Shown here: positions 47,367-56,538 of the stretch, in pieces
Numbering within the stretch: position 1 is the first letter of the stretch
Layout of the letters: every line of letters begins with the position of its first letter
Origin: Burkholderia ubonensis
Lineage (GTDB): Bacteria > Pseudomonadota > Gammaproteobacteria > Burkholderiales > Burkholderiaceae
Direction: 5' to 3'
DNA length: 64,000 nucleotides
Assembly: GCF_001718695.1 (NCBI RefSeq)
Contig: NZ_CP013422.1
Location: 434,001-498,000, forward strand
Notes under the pieces: generated by a model
Database searches by the model: none
Told to the model about the DNA's origin: nothing
What the model saw: the letters and a program-made list of their open reading frames with translations, nothing else
Position numbers and translations under genes: made by a program

Positions 47367-48383
47367 GTGTCGACGCTCGTCAACCGCCAACTGCTGCTGA
47401 AGACGCGCCCGGAAGGGCAAGTCGGCCGCGAGCACTTCTCGCTCGTCGAGACGCCAGTGCCGGCGCTCGCCGACGGCGAAATGCTCGTGCGCGTGCTTGT
47501 TCTGTCGATGGACCCGACCAACCGCGTGTGGATGAGCGACGTCCCGCAGTACCTGCCGCCCGTCGCGATCGGCGAGGTGATGCGCGCGCTCGGCATCGGG
47601 CGCGTCGTCGCGTCGCGCGCCGCCGGGTTCGCGCAAGGCGATCTCGTGCAGGGGCTCGTCGGCTGGCAGGACTATGCGGTCGTGCCGGCTGGAGAGGCCG
47701 CGCAGCTCGTCAGGCTGCCCGCACAGGCGGGCCTGCCGCTGCCGACGCTGCTCGGCGCGTGCGGGATGAGCGGGCTGACCGCGTACTACGGCCTGACCGA
47801 GATCGCGCCGGTGCAGCCGGGCGAGACGCTCGTCGTATCGGCCGCGGCCGGCTCGGTCGGGTCGATCGCCGGACAGATCGGCAAGATCCGCGGCGCGCGC
47901 GTGGTCGGGATCGCGGGCGGGCCGGACAAGTGCCGCTACCTGTCGGAGACGCTCGGCTTCGACGCGGCGGTCGACTACAAGGCCGACGACTTCCGGCAGC
48001 AGCTGAAGGCGGCGACGCCGGACGGCGTGCACGTGAACTTCGAGAACGTCGGCGGCGACGTGATGCGCGCGGTGCTGTCACGGATGGTGATCGGCGGGCG
48101 CATCGCGCTGTGCGGCACGATCGCGAATTACAACAGCGGCCGCGCGGCCGACGACGTCAGCGTGCTGATCTCGAAGCGCCTGACGATGCGCGGCTTCCTG
48201 ATCCTCGACTATCGCAACAGCCGCGAAGCCGTGCAGACGCTCGCCGGCTGGCTGCGCGACGGCCGGCTCAAGGCCGAGGAAACCGTCGCCGAGGGGCTCG
48301 AAAACGCGCCCGACGTGCTGAACCACCTGTTCGACGGCGATCATCGCGGCAAGCTCGTGCTGCGGGTCGATCCGCACGCGTGA
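47367..48383 (+). CDS. Zinc-independent MDR oxidoreductase (CurA-like)
   Basis: A 338-aa medium-chain NADP-dependent oxidoreductase of the leukotriene B4 dehydrogenase/CurA group. Features: LSMDPTNRVWMSD, SGLTAYYGLTEI, nucleotide-binding SAAAGSVGSIAGQIGKI and FENVGGDVMRAVL. No zinc-ligand cysteines. It starts with GTG 47367 behind AAAGGAGGGG. It probably reduces alpha,beta-unsaturated ketones or aldehydes; the partner SDR suggests one pathway. A perfect terminator follows at 48478. Confidence 0.92.
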   Translation: MSTLVNRQLLLKTRPEGQVGREHFSLVETPVPALADGEMLVRVLVLSMDPTNRVWMSDVPQYLPPVAIGEVMRALGIGRVVASRAAGFAQGDLVQGLVGWQDYAVVPAGEAAQLVRLPAQAGLPLPTLLGACGMSGLTAYYGLTEIAPVQPGETLVVSAAAGSVGSIAGQIGKIRGARVVGIAGGPDKCRYLSETLGFDAAVDYKADDFRQQLKAATPDGVHVNFENVGGDVMRAVLSRMVIGGRIALCGTIANYNSGRAADDVSVLISKRLTMRGFLILDYRNSREAVQTLAGWLRDGRLKAEETVAEGLENAPDVLNHLFDGDHRGKLVLRVDPHA

Positions 48384-48477
48384 CGCGCAGCGTGCGTGCG
48401 TAACGGCGTCGTGTCAGCCGTTGCGCGGAACTTCGCTGCGGCTGCTGTGGGTGACGTTGGTGTGTTGGCGAACGAGG

Positions 48478-48509
48478 CGGCGTGACGTGCGCGTCACGCC
48501 GTTTTTTTT
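48478..48509 (+). terminator. Rho-independent terminator
   Basis: Perfect 10-bp stem CGGCGTGACG / CGTCACGCCG (48478-48487, 48492-48501), TGCG loop, then eight Ts. It ends the SDR/MDR transcript. Confidence 0.95.
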
Positions 48510-48733
48510 CGACTTCGAGCGGGAAAGCGGGGGAGCCGGACGATCACGCACGTACGCCCGATGTTATCGCTGGTACTGCCGCTGCGCGCGTCCACCGGTA
48601 GTGCAGCCGGGCGCATCGCATCGGCCAGTAGGGCCGCGTGGTGCGACGACGGCTGCCGGCTCGCGACCTCACGACGACCGGCGCGGCGCCCCCCACGATC
48701 GCCCCTCTTCGCCCGCGACCGGCGCACCCCGCG

Positions 48734-49786
48734 TCATTCCCCCTGTTCGGCGCGCGCGAAGATGTCCCAGCTTGCCATGAACAGCGCGGCAATGAGCGGC
48801 CCGATCACGAAGCCGTTGATGCCGAACAGCGCCATTCCGCCGAGCGTCGAGAGCAGCACGACCCAGTCTGGCATCTTGGTGTCCTTGCCGACGAGGATCG
48901 GCCGCAGCAGGTTGTCGACGAGCCCGATCACGCCGCCGCAGAACGCGACGAGGATCACGCATTTCCAGATCTCGTCGATCATCAGGAAATAGATGGCGGC
49001 CGGCACCCAGACGAGGCCCGCGCCGATCGCGGGCAGCAGCGACAGGAACGCCATCAGCGCGCTCCACAGCACGACGCCCTCGATCCCGAGAATCCAGAAG
49101 ATCAGCCCGCCCAGCGCGCCCTGCACGAGCGCGACCGCGATGTTGCCCTTCACGGTTGCGCGCACAACCGTCGTGAACTTCGACAGCAGCAGGTGCTTGT
49201 GCTCGTCGTCGAGCGGCAGCGCACGGCGCACGCGGCGGCCGATCTCGCCGCCGTCGCGCAGCAGGAAGAACACCATGTACAGCATCACGCCGAAGCTGAT
49301 CACGAACTGGAACGTGTTCTGGCCGATGACGAGCGCCTGGGCCGCGACGAACTGGCTGATCTGCGCGGCGCCGTCGGTCAGCTTCTTCTGGATGCCGGTG
49401 AGGTTGGTCACCCCGTATTTCGCGAGCAGCCGCTGGATCGACGTCGGCAGCGCATGGATGATGTCCTGGTAGTACTGCGTGTAGTTCGGCTGCGCGGTCT
49501 TGATCTCCTGGTAGACGTACGCGATTTCCTGCACGAGCGTCGCGGTGACGAACACGAGCGGCAGGATCACGATCAGGATGATCAGGCTCAACGTCAGGAG
49601 TGCGGCGAGATTGCGCCGCTTGCCGAAGCGGGCCGCGAGCCAGCGCTGGACCGGCTGGAACAGGATCGCCAGGATGGTGCCCCAGAAGACCGCGCCGAAG
49701 AACGGCGTGAGAATCCAGCAGAGTCCGACGGTGACGACGAACAGGAGCAGATAGAAGAATTTTTGGTGGTCGTTTCCGCTAACCAT
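48734..49786 (-). CDS. AI-2E family transporter (TqsA/PerM-like permease)
   Basis: A 350-aa membrane protein of the AI-2E/UPF0118 family with 7-8 hydrophobic segments (FYLLLFVVTVGLCWILTPFFG, NLAALLTLSLIILIVILPL as examples). The central amphipathic region is KYGVTNLTGIQKKLTDGAAQI, and the typical end is LLSTLGGMALFGINGFVIGPLI. Members include exporters of AI-2 and Na+/H+ antiporters; the substrate is not predictable here. The 48510-48733 gap on its 3' side shows nothing. Confidence 0.9.
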   Translation of the reverse strand: MVSGNDHQKFFYLLLFVVTVGLCWILTPFFGAVFWGTILAILFQPVQRWLAARFGKRRNLAALLTLSLIILIVILPLVFVTATLVQEIAYVYQEIKTAQPNYTQYYQDIIHALPTSIQRLLAKYGVTNLTGIQKKLTDGAAQISQFVAAQALVIGQNTFQFVISFGVMLYMVFFLLRDGGEIGRRVRRALPLDDEHKHLLLSKFTTVVRATVKGNIAVALVQGALGGLIFWILGIEGVVLWSALMAFLSLLPAIGAGLVWVPAAIYFLMIDEIWKCVILVAFCGGVIGLVDNLLRPILVGKDTKMPDWVVLLSTLGGMALFGINGFVIGPLIAALFMASWDIFARAEQGE

Positions 49787-49969
49787 GGTGGCAACCGCGT
49801 GAGGGTGAAATCCGTCGGCCCGGCGCGTGTCCGGGACGGCCCGAACCGGAGTATGCCCGCAAAGGCGCGGAAGTCATAGTTGCCGCGGACGGCGCGCGCA
49901 TGAAAACGCCGCGGGCGAAGCCAGCGGCGCTGGAGGAGCGACGCGGGTGCGGCGCGCGGCCGCCCGGCG

Positions 49970-50554
49970 TCAGAGGTTGAGCTTCGTGACCTTCGTGCCG
50001 TTCACCGACAGGTCGCCCATCAGGCCGGCATTGGTCAGCACCAGCACCTGGACAGGCGCGGTGGCCGTATTGGTGTCGACCGCGCCGTTCGCGCCGACCT
50101 TGACGACCGCGACCGACGCGTCGGCGCCTGCCGACCAGCCGTCCGCCTTGCGGAACGAGTCGAGCGAATCCTGCGTCATGAACAGGAACACGATCGCCTT
50201 CGACTGCGCGCCGGCCTGAAGGCCGACCGACAGCGACGACGTGTTGTAGTAGCCGATCGTGCTGCCGCCGACGCGCAGCGCGCCGTTGCCGGACTGGCCG
50301 CCGATGATGAGGCCCGCCTGCAGCACGTTCGGGAACACGAGAACGCCGCGCGATTTCGCGACGAGCTCACGCGAGCCCGGCACCGTCGAATAGAGGCGCG
50401 ACAGCGTCGCGTTGACGCTCGCGTCGATCGATTCGCGCTTCGACGCGTTCGCCGCGGCGGGCGGGTTCCTGTCGGGGGTGGTGGTGCAGCCGGCGAGGGT
50501 GAGACTGCCGAGCATGACGGCCGCGGCGGCTTTCAGTGCGAGGGACTTCTGCAT
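49970..50554 (-). CDS. Ysc84/BPSL1445-like lipoprotein
   Basis: A 194-aa lipoprotein. The signal peptide ends in lipobox LTLAGC (Cys22). The mature domain is of the Ysc84 (lipid-binding SYLF) family: AKSRGVLVFPNVLQAGLIIGGQ, then GALRVGGSTIGYYNTSSLSVGL and QDSLDSFRKADGWSAGADA. Start ATG 50554 follows AAGGAGAA. It lies 52 bp after the DUF883 gene on the same strand, so the two may be co-transcribed. Likely an outer-membrane or periplasmic lipid-interacting protein. Confidence 0.9.
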   Translation of the reverse strand: MQKSLALKAAAAVMLGSLTLAGCTTTPDRNPPAAANASKRESIDASVNATLSRLYSTVPGSRELVAKSRGVLVFPNVLQAGLIIGGQSGNGALRVGGSTIGYYNTSSLSVGLQAGAQSKAIVFLFMTQDSLDSFRKADGWSAGADASVAVVKVGANGAVDTNTATAPVQVLVLTNAGLMGDLSVNGTKVTKLNL

Positions 50555-50606
50555 GGCGATTCTCCTTCGTTGTCGGGTTGAGGACGAGCGGGACGAGCAG
50601 CCCGGT

Positions 50607-50993
50607 TCAGCGGCGGGCAAGGAGCAGGCCCACCACGAATGCGAGGCCGGCGACGGCGCCCGCGGTCCGCCACGGGTTGTCGTGCACGACCTGCGACACG
50701 CGCTCGGCGGAATCGCGCAGCCGGGCGGCCGCGGATTGCGATGCGACGTCGAGCGTGCTGCGCGCTTCGTCGAGACGCGACTGCACGCGCTTGCGCAACG
50801 CGGCGATGTCGCCGTCTCCATCGTTCTTCAATAAATCCTCGAGTTCGTCGAAGAGTTCGCGCAGATCGTCCTGCATATCCGCGTTCAGGTTACGCGCAGC
50901 GGAACGGGTGCTGCGCCCCACGCGGCGTCCGGTGCGGCGGATGTCGGACAGGCCGCGGTCAAGCTTGTGTTCGAGCGAGTCGGTGAGCGCCAT
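50607..50993 (-). CDS. DUF883 (ElaB/YqjD-like) protein
   Basis: A 128-aa protein: basic N-terminus (DIRRTGRRVGRSTRSAARN), acidic helical middle (DDLRELFDELEDLLKNDGDGD), alanine-rich helix and a C-terminal membrane anchor (TAGAVAGLAFVVGLLLARR). This is the ElaB/YqjD architecture, whose members bind ribosomes in stationary phase in E. coli. AGGAGG with 9-base spacing supports the start at 50993; an ATG three codons upstream touches that ribosome site. Confidence 0.88.
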   Translation of the reverse strand: MALTDSLEHKLDRGLSDIRRTGRRVGRSTRSAARNLNADMQDDLRELFDELEDLLKNDGDGDIAALRKRVQSRLDEARSTLDVASQSAAARLRDSAERVSQVVHDNPWRTAGAVAGLAFVVGLLLARR

Positions 50994-51001
50994 GATGTTC
51001 A

Positions 51002-51727
51002 TCCTCCTTCGATTTGATTTACACGCCACTTTGAAGATAAAACGAAACCCAGCATCCGATGAGATTCATATCGTTCGATTGAGTTTCGATACAAACTTTC
51101 AATTCGTCGGCGAGCTTCCCTGAGCGCCTTGCGCCACGCGGGCGGGACGGCGGTTAAAAAATGTCGCGATCGGTCGCGGCGGCGTAGCGGACGTCAGCGA
51201 TGAAGCGATCGTCCGGTAAATATGGCCCGCCGCGATGGACCCGGTAAATAGTGCCGTTGCACGCATGGTGCTGATGCAATTGCACTAATCGACGCTGATG
51301 CGTGCAGCAGGTTGCGTGCCTGCTGTTGGGGTGGTCCCGCTATGCCACGGCCCGTGGCGCGTAACGCGTGGTCGCGCGCTGCCGTTCGTTGTGCAGGCGT
51401 GCGTAACGCGTCGCTCGTTGCGTGCCGGTTTTGTAATCCGGGCAAGGCCGGCGATGCAACGGCAGAATGCGCGCGCGGAGAGCGGGCTGGCCGGTGGGGC
51501 GTCGCACGGGCGGCGTGTCGAGTAGTGCGCATCACGTCGATCCGTTTGCCGCAGCAAAATCCGGACGCCAGCCACGCCGGTTGAAGGCAAAATCGCTTGC
51601 AGCGTGAGAAATCGCCATTGGAGCCGCGCCGGTCGCCGCGCGCGGCAGCGGCTGCTACGCTTTGCATCCGCCGCGTCATTCCGGCCCGCGCGTTCAATAC
51701 TGCGTACGGCCGCCACGGGAGAGCACG
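51002..51727. other. 726-bp gap without a clear gene
   Basis: It should hold the DUF883 promoter (AT-richer 51010-51120) and that of the DGPF gene at the other end. No open frame here looks real by composition, and I see no repeat or RNA. Confidence 0.5.
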
Positions 51728-52081
51728 ATGTCCTACATGCTGTTGATTGTCGAACCGACCGGCCAGCGCGCCGGGCGCACGCTCGCAGAAGGGCAGTCGC
51801 TCTACGCGCGGATGCAGGATTTCGCGCAGGGCCTGAAGGCGCGCGGCGTGCTGCGCGCGGTCGAGTCGCTCGAAACGTCGGAGCGCGGCACGCGCGTGCA
51901 GGTGCGCGACGGCGAGACGCGCCTGATCGACGGGCCGTTCGCGGAGGCGAAGGAGATGGTCGGCGGCTTCTTCCTCGTCGACGTCGACACGCACGCGGAA
52001 GCGGTCGAGATCGCGCGCCAGTGCCCTGCCGCGCAGTGGTGCACGGTCGAGGTGCGTGCGGTTGGCCCGTGTTTCCTGTGA
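51728..52081 (+). CDS. YCII/DGPF-domain protein 1
   Basis: A 117-aa protein of the YCII-related DGPF family (motif LIDGPFAEAKEMVGGFF, N-terminal MSYMLLIVEPTG). Together with a second DGPF protein and the sigma factor at 53069 it matches the conserved ECF42 sigma/DGPF arrangement. The function of DGPF proteins is not established. Start ATG 51728 behind GGGAGAG. Confidence 0.88.
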   Translation: MSYMLLIVEPTGQRAGRTLAEGQSLYARMQDFAQGLKARGVLRAVESLETSERGTRVQVRDGETRLIDGPFAEAKEMVGGFFLVDVDTHAEAVEIARQCPAAQWCTVEVRAVGPCFL

Positions 52082-52206
52082 CGAGCGCCGCGTCGGTATT
52101 TACCCTGATTCGGCGTGCAACACGTCGATCCGTCCGCGTGCGGCGCGTCGTAGGGTCAAGGCGCCGATGAGCGGCTGCCTTTTCCACCGATGACAAGGAG
52201 CGAACG

Positions 52207-52629
52207 ATGCGATTCATGATCATGATCCGGGCGAACGCCGTCAGCGAATCCGACGCATTGCCGGACAACCGGCTGGTCGAGGCGATGACGGTCTATCACG
52301 AGGAACTGGCGAAGGCCGGCGTGCTGCTCGATGCGAACGGCCTGCGGCCGAGCGCGCGCGGCTGGCGCGTGCGTTACACCGGCGGCAAGGGCACGGTGGT
52401 CGACGGCCCGTTCGCGGAAACGAAGGAACTGATCGCCGGCTACACGCTGATCCAGGTGCGCTCGCGCGACGAGGCGCTCGAATGGACGCGCCGCTTCCCC
52501 GCGCCGTTCGGCGCGGAGATGGACTGCGAGATCGAGGTGCGCCAGCTGTTCGAGCTGGACGATCTCACGCCGAGCGACGCGGTCGAGCGGTTCCGCGAGC
52601 TGAACGTCGGGCACGGCCGCGGCGTTTGA
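52207..52629 (+). CDS. YCII/DGPF-domain protein 2
   Basis: A 140-aa DGPF protein: MRFMIMIRANAVSESDALP, then KGTVVDGPFAETKELIAGYTLIQV (in part). The C-terminal extension ends ELNVGHGRGV. AAGGAG lies just before the ATG. It follows DGPF protein 1 by 125 bp, with the repeat array and sigma factor after it, so it is probably the second gene of the same transcription unit. Confidence 0.9.
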   Translation: MRFMIMIRANAVSESDALPDNRLVEAMTVYHEELAKAGVLLDANGLRPSARGWRVRYTGGKGTVVDGPFAETKELIAGYTLIQVRSRDEALEWTRRFPAPFGAEMDCEIEVRQLFELDDLTPSDAVERFRELNVGHGRGV

Positions 52630-52652
52630 TTCCACGTCGTCGGGTGATCGCC

Positions 52653-53072
52653 ATGGACGACATGACCTTCATCGCTTTGCCGGCGGCGCGGGGCGAACGC
52701 GTGGCGGCGTTCGATGGTGCGTTCGGTTGCGTGTCGGGCGCTGGGGGCTTGGGGGCTCCGAAGGCAGTGCTGACCATGAGGACTGCGAGGAGCGTGAGGA
52801 CAGCGCCGCCCGTAAGGACAGTGCCGAGCGCATGGACCGTGAGGACCACGGCGACCACGGCGACCATCGCGGCCACCGCGGCCACCGCGACTACCGCGAC
52901 TACCGCGACTACCGCGACTACCGCGACTACCGCGACTACCGCGACTACCGCGGCCACCGCGGCCACCGCGACCACCGCGACCACCGCGACCACCGCGACC
53001 ACCGCGACCATCGCGACCATCGCGACCATCGCGCCCCGGCCACCCACCCCCGCCCAAGGACTCTCGGCGTGA
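52653..53072 (+). other. Open frame across the 9-bp array, coupled to the sigma factor start (doubtful)
   Basis: An ATG at 52653 opens a 139-codon frame (MDDMTFIALPAARGERV...) that passes through the repeat array as Thr/Ala triplets and stops with a TGA overlapping the sigma factor GTG (GTGA). The start has no good ribosome site and composition is dominated by the repeat, so it may be chance. Confidence 0.2.
52844..53032. repeat. 9-bp tandem array, 21 units, CYACCGCGA/CCACCGCGR
   Basis: Twenty-one contiguous 9-bp units. In one frame they read DHG x2, DHR, GHR x2, DYR x7, GHR x2, DHR x7, so two seven-copy blocks are bracketed by the same variant. The array lies in the 439-bp gap between the second DGPF gene and the sigma factor. 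Confidence 0.95.
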
Positions 53073-54337
53073 CCCGCGAGGCGACCGATCGTGCGATCGA
53101 GGCCGTCTGGCGGATCGAGGCGCCGAAGATCATCGCGCGGGCCGCGCGCGTGGTGCGTGACGTGGGCGTTGCGGAGGAGCTGGCGCAGGACACGCTCGTC
53201 GCGGCGCTCGAGCACTGGCCCGTCGACGGCGTGCCGGACAACCCGGCCGCGTGGCTGATGACGGCCGTGAAGCGCCGCGCGCTCGACCGGGTCCGCCAGG
53301 AATCGCTGCATGCGGCGAAGCGCGACCAGCTCGGCCGCGAGTTCGACGCGCTCGGCGCGCACGTGGTGCCCGACATCGCGGAGGCGCTCGCCGATGCGCA
53401 GCACGACGACATCGGCGACGACCTGCTGCGGCTGATCTTCACCGCATGCCATCCGGTGCTGTCGACCGACGCGCGCGTCGCGTTGACGCTGCGGCTGCTC
53501 GGCGGGCTGACGACGGACGAGATCGCGCGCGCGTTCCTCGCGCCGGAGCCGACGATCGCGCAGCGGATCGTGCGCGCGAAGCGCACGCTCGCGGCGGCGC
53601 ACGTGCCGTTCGAGGTGCCGGCGGCCGATGCGCGGCCGGCGCGGCTCGCGTCGGTGCTCGAGGTGATCTACCTGATCTTCAACGAAGGCTACGCGGCGAC
53701 CGCCGGCGACGACTGGATGCGTCCCGCGCTGTGCGACGAGGCGCTGCGGCTCGGCCGCGTGCTCGCGGGGCTCGCGCCGGACGACAGCGAGGTGTTCGGC
53801 CTCGTCGCGCTGATGGAGCTGCAGGCGTCGCGCATGCATGCGCGCACCGACGCGCAGGGCCGCCCGGTGCTGCTGCTCGAGCAGGATCGCAGCCGCTGGG
53901 ATCCGCTGCTGATCCGGCGCGGCCTCGCGGCGCTCGAACGCGCGACGAAGCTCGGCGGCGTGCGCGGGCCGTATGCGCTGCAGGCGGCGCTGGCGGCCTG
54001 TCATGCCCGTGCGCGGCAGGCGTCGGAAACCGACTGGGCGCAGATCGTCGCGCTGTACGACGCGCTCGCGGAGGTCGCGCCGTCGCCCGTCGTCGAGCTG
54101 AATCGCGCGGTGGCGGTGGGCATGGCGTTCGGACCGGCCGCGGGGCTCGAGCTCGTCGACGCGCTGCGCGATGACCCGTCGCTCGCGCGCTATCACTGGC
54201 TGCCGAGCGTGCGCGGCGACCTGCTCGCGAAGCTCGGGCGCACCGACGAGGCGAAGGCTGAATTCCGCCGTGCGGCGGAATTGACCCGCAACGCGCGCGA
54301 ACGCGAATTGCTGCTCGGACGCGCGGCGGATGCATGA
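53069..54337 (+). CDS. ECF42-type sigma factor with long C-terminal extension
   Basis: A 422-aa extracytoplasmic-function sigma factor. Sigma2 region about residues 15-85 (AVWRIEAPKIIARAARVVRD, AEELAQDTLVAALEHWP, NPAAWLMTAVKRRALDRVR), sigma4 about 130-190 (VALTLRLLGGLTTDEIARAF, IAQRIVRAKRTLAA), then about 230 residues of TPR-like extension (YALQAALAACHARARQA, LGRTDEAKAEFRRAAELT). This layout and the DGPF neighbours define ECF42. The frame is open through the repeat array from a TTG at 52727. I prefer GTG 53069 with AAGGA eight bases upstream, since sigma homology starts there. No anti-sigma gene is visible. Confidence 0.9.
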   Translation: MTREATDRAIEAVWRIEAPKIIARAARVVRDVGVAEELAQDTLVAALEHWPVDGVPDNPAAWLMTAVKRRALDRVRQESLHAAKRDQLGREFDALGAHVVPDIAEALADAQHDDIGDDLLRLIFTACHPVLSTDARVALTLRLLGGLTTDEIARAFLAPEPTIAQRIVRAKRTLAAAHVPFEVPAADARPARLASVLEVIYLIFNEGYAATAGDDWMRPALCDEALRLGRVLAGLAPDDSEVFGLVALMELQASRMHARTDAQGRPVLLLEQDRSRWDPLLIRRGLAALERATKLGGVRGPYALQAALAACHARARQASETDWAQIVALYDALAEVAPSPVVELNRAVAVGMAFGPAAGLELVDALRDDPSLARYHWLPSVRGDLLAKLGRTDEAKAEFRRAAELTRNARERELLLGRAADA

Positions 54338-55514
54338 CTTGCGGTTGCCCCATGTCGTGCACGCGACGCCACCGCGCATCGCCGCGCCCCGCGAGCAACA
54401 GCGCGTGACAGGCGAAGCGGCGCGCGACATTCAGACGTTCCATCCGGGCATTCGTACGCAACGTCAACTGCGCTATGCCGCCGCTCGCGCCGTGCGATCC
54501 CGTCGGCGTCGCGGCGAAGCGGGCTGCAAGCATGGCGCTGTCGAAGCGCTTGCGCGCGCAACGGCATGGTGCCGCGCGCAGGCCGACGCATGACGCATAT
54601 GTATATGTATTAGCTGCCGGTGACGTTCCGATCGACGCCGCGATGCGTGCGACGGGACCAGCATCGTGTCGGCCGCTGAACCATATGCTCTCGCGGCATC
54701 GCGACGTTGTGCCGAAGACTGCATTGCGTGGACCCGGCGCGAAGTGATGCCGGCTGCCGTGCGATCCGCGCGCGCATGGCTTCAACCATCTGGCTGCCGA
54801 CACGCATGTCACTCATGCCCGATACGCGCATGAGCCGTGTGTTCCGCGTCCGTCCCATTCGGCATGAAGCCCCACCCGGTTGCCGGCCCGCCACCGCAAT
54901 CCGGCCGCTCAATTTGCACACCAGGAAACAACATGCATTGCGCGTCAACCCCGCTTTTCACGACTCGCAGAGAAACAATAAAAAGATTGTGCGCAAAGAT
55001 AATTCCATTTCGGCCAATTTGAATGATTTACCGATCCGAAAATATCTTGTTACGAATTTTCCGTGAATTACCGATTTTGGCCGCCACGTGCCGAGTTTGT
55101 TACCGCGTCAGGGTCGGAGCACCCGCTGCGCCATACCGGGCGGACCTGCCGTATCGCCCGCACAGCCCCGCCGGACGGGGCTTCCCAGCACGCTGCATAA
55201 GGATCGATCAAAAAAATTCAAGCATAAATGGTTTGCGCATCCTTGGCAGGTTGTTTCATTGCGTAACATAAAGTCATTGTCATATTGAGATAAACCCTAG
55301 GGATGGTATGCTTCGTCCACAAAATTTTCCGCAATGGAGTGAGACCGGGATCCGTGCGCCATTGCCGGGAATGGCGGCACCGTTGAAGGGCGGTGCCGCG
55401 CCGGCATGCACAACATTCGGATAAACATAATGTGCAACCGGGCCGCCGCGTCACGCGATGCGTGACGCGGCGGCGACAATCGCAGCCCGGCCTGGCTGCG
55501 TGGAGAGATCTACT
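54338..55514. other. 1.18-kb gap with AT-rich half
   Basis: 54338-54900 is GC-rich and featureless. 54950-55330 is markedly AT-richer and contains no convincing frame. A hairpin AGCCCCG-ccgga-CGGGGCT (55164-55182) has no T-tract, and two adjacent small inverted repeats (CGCCATT/AATGGCG near 55357-55375 and GGCACCG/CGGTGCC 55376-55397) lie upstream of the 55515 gene. It probably holds that gene's promoter and leader. Confidence 0.5.
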
Positions 55515-56471
55515 ATGTTCTTCGATGAGCTAAACGATGAAGAGTGGGTTCGTCTTTCGACGCTGATCGCCGATGAACCGATTCGGCTGAATCGTCGTGG
55601 CCGTCCGCGCGCGGAACCGCGCGTTGTCGCCAATGCGGTGCTCTGGATCCTGACGACCGGCGAGGCGTGGTCCAAGCTGCCCGGCCGCTATCCGTCCGGG
55701 CCCACGTGTCGCCGCCGCTACGAGGAGTGGCTCGCGAACGGGACGCTGCTGCAGATGATCGACGTGCTGACCCAGTTCAGCGGCCGCACGTTCGCGTACG
55801 TCCCGCCGCCGCCGGTGCCGGTCACGCCCGCGCGCCGCGCCGAACCCGCGCCGGACAACGACCGCCTGCGCGGCGTGTTCTGGCAAAACCCGGAATCGTG
55901 GCAACTACCGGTTGCGCGCGCAAACGTTTGGGATGGCGAAGGTGCGATGGCGCTGGCCACGATGTCGAGCGACGCCGCCGTCGAATCGGCGCGTGCGTCC
56001 GCATCGCCGTTCACCGTGCCGGGCGCACGCCCGGCCGGGCTGCGTCAGGGCCGGCCGTCCGCCGCGAGCTTCGCGTCGGCCGAGCCGCAAGTGGACACGT
56101 ATCGCGGCTATACGGTCTACGGCATCGCGCAGCCGGTGCAGAACCTGATGTATCGCGCATGGGCGGAGATCGTGCACGACGAGCGACGCGTCGAGCGTTC
56201 CGGCCTGATCGGCCCGCGTTTCACCGACGCCGAGGAAGCGGAGCAGTATGCGCTCGAATGGGCGCGGCAGTGGATCGACCGGCACGGCGCGAGCGACGAG
56301 CCGGCGCGCGCGCCGCAGAGCGCGCAGGTGCTTGCCGGGCTGTCCGCGCTCGCGCGGGCGGAGTCGGACATCAAGCGCTTCATCGCCGAGCGTCGCGGCG
56401 CCGCGCTGGCCGAAGGCCGCAACGATCCCGTGCAGCCCGATCGCCGCGAGTACGCGTATCGCGTGGGTTGA
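55515..56471 (+). CDS. Transposase-derived DNA-binding domain (DUF4096-like) fusion protein
   Basis: A 318-aa protein. Residues 1-95 match the N-terminal DNA-binding domain of IS5/IS402-type transposases (DEEWVRLSTLIADEP, RRGRPRAEPRVVANAVLWILTTGEAWSKLP, quoted in part; YPSGPTCRRRYEEWLANG). No catalytic DDE domain and no IS ends follow. Residues about 190-275 form a separate domain (VDTYRGYTVYGIAQPV, MYRAWAEIVHDERRVERSG, DAEEAEQYALEWARQWIDRH). The protein looks like a domesticated regulator. GGAGAG supports the ATG at 55515. It converges on bceA across a bidirectional terminator. Function unknown; a local regulatory role is only a guess. Confidence 0.82.
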   Translation: MFFDELNDEEWVRLSTLIADEPIRLNRRGRPRAEPRVVANAVLWILTTGEAWSKLPGRYPSGPTCRRRYEEWLANGTLLQMIDVLTQFSGRTFAYVPPPPVPVTPARRAEPAPDNDRLRGVFWQNPESWQLPVARANVWDGEGAMALATMSSDAAVESARASASPFTVPGARPAGLRQGRPSAASFASAEPQVDTYRGYTVYGIAQPVQNLMYRAWAEIVHDERRVERSGLIGPRFTDAEEAEQYALEWARQWIDRHGASDEPARAPQSAQVLAGLSALARAESDIKRFIAERRGAALAEGRNDPVQPDRREYAYRVG

Positions 56472-56485
56472 TCGCGGTCCTGACC

Positions 56486-56527
56486 AAAAAGCGGGCGCCG
56501 TGTGTCACACGGCGCCCGCTTTTTTTG
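56486..56527. terminator. Bidirectional terminator
   Basis: AAAAA, perfect 14-bp inverted repeat GCGGGCGCCGTGTG / CACACGGCGCCCGC (56491-56504, 56506-56519), then TTTTTTT. It serves both convergent genes (55515 gene and bceA). Confidence 0.93.
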
Positions 56528-56538
56528 TGGTCCTCGAG

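Noticed and set aside
42607..53032. Arrays as CRISPR
   Set aside because: Units are 9 bp with no spacers, and no cas genes are present.
54588..54611. ATATGTATATGTAT stretch similar to the MarR dyads near emrAB
   Set aside because: Only a loose match, not palindromic, and no adjacent start codon.
55164..55182. AGCCCCG/CGGGGCT hairpin as a terminator
   Set aside because: No T-tract follows and no gene ends nearby.
55515..55800. Intact IS5/IS402 element
   Set aside because: Only the DNA-binding domain remains; no DDE catalytic region, terminal inverted repeats or target duplication seen.
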